DNA from: Zanthoxylum bungeanum
Taxonomy: Eukaryota > Streptophyta > Magnoliopsida > Sapindales > Rutaceae
DNA: 64,000 nucleotides
Reading direction: 5' to 3'
Assembly: GCA_019454045.1 (NCBI GenBank)
Contig: SKCR01037625.1
Coordinates: 1-64,000, forward strand
This document shows positions 60,101-64,000 of the stretch, one piece after another; position 1 is the first letter of the stretch, and each line of letters starts with the position of its first letter. Position numbers and translations under genes: made by a program. Below the pieces are notes generated by a model, which did no database searches, was not told where the DNA came from, and saw only the letters and a list, made by a program, of their open reading frames with translations.

Positions 60101-61795
60101 TTTTCAAAACTTTAGATCGAATATCTTTGAACCAATCAAGATATTCTATCTGCGTTTCATCAGAAACACGTAACTAAGTCACGATGATTCATTGACTAAG
60201 TTACGAAGTAAAGAAAACTACCTCAAGCAATTTACAACTCATTAAAGTACATACATCCAATGTATCAGTTTAATAAATTTTATGGTCCAATGACAATCAT
60301 TGATTAATGAGATTTAATCACCTTCCTGAATACAATATTCATTAAATGGATAAGGATATGTGGTGTGATCTCATATCATATCATCATTTATCATATGGAA
60401 TAAGCATCTAATACTTAAGTGATAAAATCTCATAAAATTTTGTTCTAAGTTATTTACTTAACCCAATATTTTTCTTAATGTTTATCTATTCGTCAATGAC
60501 ACTACTAGTCATATTAAAAATATGTAACAATTATTTATAAAGAACAAGTAACTATCAAATAATCGCAAATTCTGATATCAAATATCAAAACAATCATTCA
60601 ACAATATTTTAAATAACTAGACAGGAGATCTGGTATCCAATACCTTCAATTGTCGTGTTATAAGAATCAATATTTTCTACACACAACTATATGCATCTCC
60701 TTTCTTTAGCTTTATTATTTTGCCTTCAACTATTTACAATAATTGTAAATAATTGAAAAGAAAATAGTGTCGGACACTTGACCTCTGAATGTCACTAAAG
60801 CCAAGAAACGTCATTATCAGATAAACAAATACCTAATGGGGTTTTCTTAGTACCAGTGAAGAATCTCAAGACATGAACCAATTCATGTAAATCTTTACTG
60901 CATAAGAAACTATTCTCTCTAGGATGATTATATCATAGTCTATTCTAATCTAGAACCTATTCTAAGATCTGCAACCATAAGTGAAGTCAGAAAACATATA
61001 TAAAATACGCATGCAGTGGATAAAAGTTTAATTCTATCTAAATAATAGAATAAGGAAAAAATATAAGCGATAATTTTCATAATATTATACACTGCATTAG
61101 TGATGGATTTTTAACCCAGCAGTGTCTCTCATTACTTTACATAATACCGTAATCCCCAACGGAAAATGAGAATTCAATAATTAAATCAAATTCCATAATG
61201 GATAATGGACCCCATGAATATATTTCGACTAACAGCTTTGGCACGTTCTCGCCTATGTATATTCACGGGTAGACAACTCATTGTCAATCACAATGGCTAT
61301 GACTCCTGATTTTGTCCTGACTGTTTCTCATTGTGACAGCTTTGGCACGTTCAGAGGAGGTGTATCAATGATTCACTTGTCAATGACAAACTCAAGCTAC
61401 CAATGTAGTCTTGACAACTTTGGCATGTTCAGGATTTCCACTTTCACTTGAATTTATCTCTTATTATATAAGTTCTACCGGCGCAAACGAACTACCTTCA
61501 ACCATAACTGCACAGCTTTGGCATGATACAACTATAGCATCATGAAAGCATTCATATCCGTATTGACAAGGCGGACGAAGAAATAAGTATTCCTAATGCT
61601 AGTCACTTTATAAAATTTTATTTAACGAGGATTTTCCTAAAAGATGTAATTCATTTTATTTAATCAAATTAAATAAATACATGTATTTAAAAACTAAAGA
61701 TTAGATTAAATATCAAATTTAAAGGGCTAATCATATCATGGGTTCAGAATCAGACTCGCTCTGATACCATTTTGTTGGGGGTTTATCATGGCGGC
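57173..61795 (-). mobile_element. Element Z: large non-coding LTR element, damaged at both ends
   Basis: 57173-57839 is LTR sequence homologous to 56476-57160, starting in mid-LTR right at the end of Y. It then jumps into the interior (CGAGCACTCACCTAGCGC), so the LTR start and polypurine tract have been deleted. The interior 57840-61755 is homologous to Y and non-coding. The primer site (CGCTCTGATACCA on plus) lies at 61758-61770. Only 23 bp of the 5' LTR (61773-61795) remain before the next Gypsy element begins. Confidence 0.8.
61232..61530 (-). repeat. Four-fold AGCTTTGGCACG motif in the leader of Z
   Basis: ACAGCTTTGGCACGTTCTCG (61232), ACAGCTTTGGCACGTTCAGA (61338), ACAACTTTGGCATGTTCAGG (61410) and ACAGCTTTGGCATGATACAA (61512) keep the same order and nearly the same spacing as in Y. 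Confidence 0.75.
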
Positions 61796-62019
61796 TGATA
61801 AGTGCAGTTTATACCTACTTATTCATGTATTCCTAGCTTACTATTTTGTTAGATTCTGTATCATTTAATGTATTTGTAGTTTGTTTTATGTTTTATTTGT
61901 AGGAAGCATTAAGATATGGATCTTGAAGCAATTGTACGTGTTTTGGGACCATACGGACACATCAAAAGCATACGGGAAGAGCGAAAAACGTAAAAAACAA
62001 CAAGCCATAGAAAATGACT

Positions 62020-62125
62020 GGCACCGCGGTGCCTAACTTTTGGCACCGCGGTGCCCCTTCAGTGTTTCCATACAAAGTTCCCGAAGCTTCGGCGTCGCGA
62101 CGGCACTTTTCGGCGCCACGGCACT
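62020..62125. repeat. GC-rich inverted repeats in the second Athila-like LTR
   Basis: GGCACCGCGGTGCC occurs at about 62021-62034 and again at about 62041-62054, each a perfect 14-bp palindrome. A related GGCGTCGCGACGGC follows near 62089 and GGCGCCACGGCAC near 62109. This GC-rich block is embedded in AT-rich LTR sequence. Confidence 0.7.
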
Positions 62126-63110
62126 GCGCAGACCTCCAAAAACACCAATTCTTAAGGTTTTACATGCATAAGGACTCCAAGACTTTATTATAAATACACA
62201 AGTTCGTCCAAAACCCTAAGGGGGAGGCTAATACACAAGACAAAACACAAAACACATATTTTTAGAGAGATCCAAAGAGGAGGATTGAAGAGCGACGTGA
62301 GGAGATGAAGGCGGTGACGTCTGAAAAGGAAGGGATTCAATTTGGGTTTAATCATCTAGTTTCTTTCTTAGAACTCTAATGATTTCCATTATGTTTATGA
62401 CCATGTTTTTATTGTTTTTATCTTTAGTCATGAACTAACTCCATAATTCTAGACAATGATGTAATTAATGCTTGAACCTATGTATTGATTGTCAATATTG
62501 TTATGAAGTTTTATTCAGTTTATTTTTATTCTCTTGCGTTTAACGCTTCTTGTTTGTTGGCCACAAATTGAGATGATACATGTTTAGAATCTATCGCTCG
62601 GGAGAGAGGGATTTTGAATAGGATTTAGAGAATATAACCTAGGAGTTTTATAGATTTCAGGAGAATATATAGTTCATTTGAAGTCGTTAACATAGAATCA
62701 CAAAGTATAATGAGTTATTGATTACTAGATTTTTATAGGGATATCGAAGTCAGTAGTTGATAATATTTTCACTGTTGCTTAGAGAGGGAGTGAATGCTTT
62801 AGGATTCTTAACTTATAAACAATACAACTGAACAATGATTAATTGGCATGACAAGTACATAGGGGATAACTAGGTGAAATCAGACACTAGAATCTCTCTC
62901 GTATTGGTTCATCATATTTAAATATTTGTATATATTATTTATTTAATTAAATCTTTATTAATTGTTTTCTAAATAAAGTTAGGATTATTAATTATAATAT
63001 TTAGTGTGAGTTGAACACAATCCATGTGGGTTCGACATTCTCTTACTTATCTTTACTAAAATTTGACATCATACACTTGCTGTACGATATAAAATATCGC
63101 AACAAGTTTT

Positions 63111-63128
63111 TGGCGCCGTTGCCGGGGA
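63111..63128 (+). other. Primer binding site complementary to tRNA-Asp
   Basis: TGGCGCCGTTGCCGGGGA is the exact complement of the plant tRNA-Asp 3' end, six bases after the LTR. Athila-lineage elements use this primer. Confidence 0.9.
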
Positions 63129-63439
63129 TTATGAAATTAATTCACATTAATACTATTACCAAGTAACCTTAGCTTTAATTTGGATTTTTATTTTTATTTG
63201 CAAGTTTATTTTTATTTTTATTTTGTTTTTATTTGATTATTGATTTTTTGTCTTTCTGTGCTTCAGTGAATGCGAAGATCCACAAGTCTCGACTCGCTCA
63301 TGTTTGATTCTGAAATAGAAAGAACACCAAGGAGACTAAGGAAATAAAGGAAATTTGAAAAGGAAGCAATGAATGCTGAAAATAGAGAGAACAATACATG
63401 TCAATACAGATTGGGAGTATCATGACATGACATGATATG

Positions 63440-64000
63440 GCCACGAAATTCCTTGAGAGATTCTTTCCACCAGCTAGATCAGCTCAACTGAGGGCATAAA
63501 TTAGCATATTTAAGCAACTGGAGACTGATATTCTGTATGAAGGAAGGGAACGCTTTAAGGATTTACTTCGAAGATGCACACAACATGATTATGCAGACTG
63601 GGTCCAGATTCAATTATGCTATAATGGGCTGAATGGTTCGAATAGAACTGTGGTTGATGCAGCAGTTGAGGGAGCTCTATTCAAGAAATTAGCTGAGGAC
63701 ACCTACAATCTGTTAGAAGAAATGGTCATTAACCACTTTCAATGGCCATGTGAACGCACTACGGTGACCAATGTGGCTGGAATATATTAAGTGGACCCTA
63801 TCGTGGCACTTACAGCTCAGATTTCAACCATATCGACTCATATAATAGTCCTAACAAATCCACGAGTACAACCATCTATTGAATCAACGGCGGCTACAAA
63901 TAGGCTGTTATTGGAATGAGACCCGAGCTTTGAGCAAGTCCAATATGTGAACAATCGGAACTTCAACAACTATAAGGGCAATCCTGTGCCTAACCGTTAT
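63440..64000 (+). pseudogene. gag of the second Athila-like element, broken
   Basis: In one frame RFFPPARSAQLRA, LYEGRERFKDLLRRC, DWVQIQLCYNGLN, TVVDAAVEGALFKKLAED and YNLLEEMVINHFQWP can be read, the retrotransposon gag pattern of Athila-type elements. Three in-frame stops interrupt it: TAA after LRA, TAA after AGIY and TGA after LLLE. The sequence before 63440 includes further stops. It runs off the window. Confidence 0.85.

Larger units (their letters stand above)
61796..64000 (+). mobile_element. Second Athila-like Gypsy element, 5' part only
   Basis: 5' LTR 61796-63104 (about 1.31 kb, TGATAAGTGC..TCGCAACA). It is followed by AGTTTT and a perfect 18-nt tRNA-Asp primer site (63111-63128), then a leader and a gag pseudogene. 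The LTR includes two GGCACCGCGGTGCC palindrome-like blocks at about 62021-62056. The element continues beyond the window. It is inserted just inside the 5' LTR of Z (GCGGC precedes it); the matching target duplication would lie outside. Confidence 0.9.

Overview
The window is nuclear DNA of a flowering plant, most likely a eudicot. It is AT-rich and dominated by LTR retrotransposons nested in one another, and it holds one intact-looking host gene. That gene has 19 exons with GT..AG introns. The retroelements are of plant type: Athila-like Gypsy elements with tRNA-Asp primer sites and Ty1/copia elements with tRNA-iMet primer sites. All coordinates were read by eye; no similarity search was possible.

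Layout. 1-2622: 3' part of an Athila-like Gypsy element on the minus strand (copy A). It carries a processed LOG-family pseudogene and a second host-like Cys-rich reading frame. 2622-4363: decayed hAT transposon. 4846-10051: minus-strand beta-galactosidase gene (GH35 plus C-terminal lectin domain, 834 codons), with a 264-bp hAT-type MITE in its last intron. 11481-12640: Copia LTR (element V), its primer site and an array of palindromes. 12642-35386: one long LTR of a second Copia-type element (W), split by two later insertions. The first is a solo-LTR-like element U (12716-21248), itself split by a young Copia element T (14362-20653). The second is a complete Athila-like element (21974-34121, copy B) that contains the second LOG copy. 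Four of these insertions have matching 5-bp target duplications, so the order can be read: V, then W, then U, then T.

35387-49813 is a mosaic: the non-coding interior of W, decayed LTR fragments, remnants of two host genes (an MCM10-like and a ROP/RAC-GTPase-like fragment), element X, and a fragment of W-type LTR. X (40372-45302), Y (49814-57172) and Z (57173-61795) are large minus-strand LTR elements of one family. They have 2.5-2.6 kb LTRs and interiors without coding capacity. A second Athila-like element with a broken gag begins at 61796 and runs off the window.

The most unusual signals are these. (1) Element T lacks the usual tRNA primer site. In its place is a 17-nt perfect complement of its own LTR, suggesting self-primed reverse transcription. 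(2) T and V carry 7-unit arrays of palindromes between primer site and gag. T's 52-bp unit reappears at 46269-46430 in another element. (3) An intronless LOG-family gene copy lies in the 3' region of an Athila-like element and has been amplified with it. (4) A short motif recurs four times, in order, in the leaders of Y and Z, and in altered form in X.
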